Source: Symbiodinium kawagutii
Taxonomy: Eukaryota; Sar; Dinophyceae; Suessiales; Symbiodiniaceae
Direction: 5' to 3'
Assembly: GCA_009767595.1 (NCBI GenBank)
Contig: VSDK01001966.1
Location: 40,520 to 104,519 of the forward strand
DNA: 64,000 bases
The position numbers and the translations under genes were made by a program. Positions 63,819 to 64,000 of this stretch are shown one piece after another (within the stretch, counting starts at the first letter, position 1; every line of letters starts with the position of its first letter). The notes beneath the pieces are model-generated. The model did no database searches. It was not told the origin of the DNA and worked only from the letters and a program-made list of their open reading frames with translations.

Positions 63819-64000
63819 TGATTCTTTGCTTTTTTTCATTTCACAGCTTTTGATCCTTGAACTTCTTGCAGGTCAACAGTCATCATGTTTCATCGTTCAA
63901 CTACTTTCTTCAATTCATCAATTTGTATGATTAAACCATGTTGTGAAGGTTCTAATATCTAATCCTTCAATGGTTTGTCACAATTTGCATTTTTTTAACC
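63819..64000. other. AT-rich tail of the window
   Basis: Unique AT-rich sequence after the satellite; nothing recognisable. Confidence 0.5.

Noticed and set aside
61503-63839. Several open minus-strand frames rich in Tyr-Leu-Ser-Pro
   Set aside because: Translation of the GATAG satellite; no start context, domain or codon bias independent of the repeat.

Overview
The window looks like nuclear DNA of a dinoflagellate. Four observations support this. (1) A 14-base dinoflagellate spliced-leader relic (CATTTTGGCTCAAG, minus strand, 48526-48539) sits just upstream of an intronless, frameshifted coding copy. (2) The real genes are cut into exons of about 16-180 nt, with many GC and GA splice donors besides GT and acceptors that are mostly AG followed by G. 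(3) Introns are AT-rich and full of repeats, while exons are GC-rich with G/C third codon positions. (4) A copia-type retrotransposon of the kind common in Symbiodiniaceae and relatives is present. All recognisable genes are on the minus strand, as expected for unidirectional dinoflagellate gene blocks. The genus cannot be fixed by eye.

Layout from right to left (transcription direction). 61.5-63.8 kb is a GATAG-type satellite. 55.3-61.2 kb is a Ty1/copia retrotransposon (gag-like region, methyltransferase-like domain, integrase, reverse transcriptase, RNase H), broken into several frames. It lies in an intron of, or just upstream of, the 3' part of a V-type ATPase subunit a gene. I could rebuild eight consecutive 3' exons of that gene (54535-49980), in phase, down to the stop codon. 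47.3-48.5 kb is a processed pseudogene with the spliced-leader relic. 43.8-2.1 kb holds a second, very long gene. Twenty-three small exons, of which 22 join through compatible phases, encode about 840 residues of a VIT plus von Willebrand A protein related to VWA5A/inter-alpha-trypsin-inhibitor heavy chains. Its metal-binding (MIDAS) site is degenerate. An intronless acyltransferase-3 gene (40547-41893) is nested in one of its introns, and other coding-like fragments sit in further introns.

The introns are the second story. They contain at least two families of short elements with terminal inverted repeats (about 100 bp each), several minisatellites, a 208-bp pure GAT tract and large hairpins. 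Around most exons the left flank (plus strand) is rich in AACCA words and the right flank in TGGTT words, so the two ends of each intron could pair. Combined with the repeat families, this suggests introner-like origin or intron-end pairing.

The two main genes are unrelated in function: proton pumping across endomembranes, and a probable adhesion/scaffold protein. Exon boundaries were derived by eye from reading frame, phase and family similarity. No RNA genes, CRISPR arrays or core promoters were seen.
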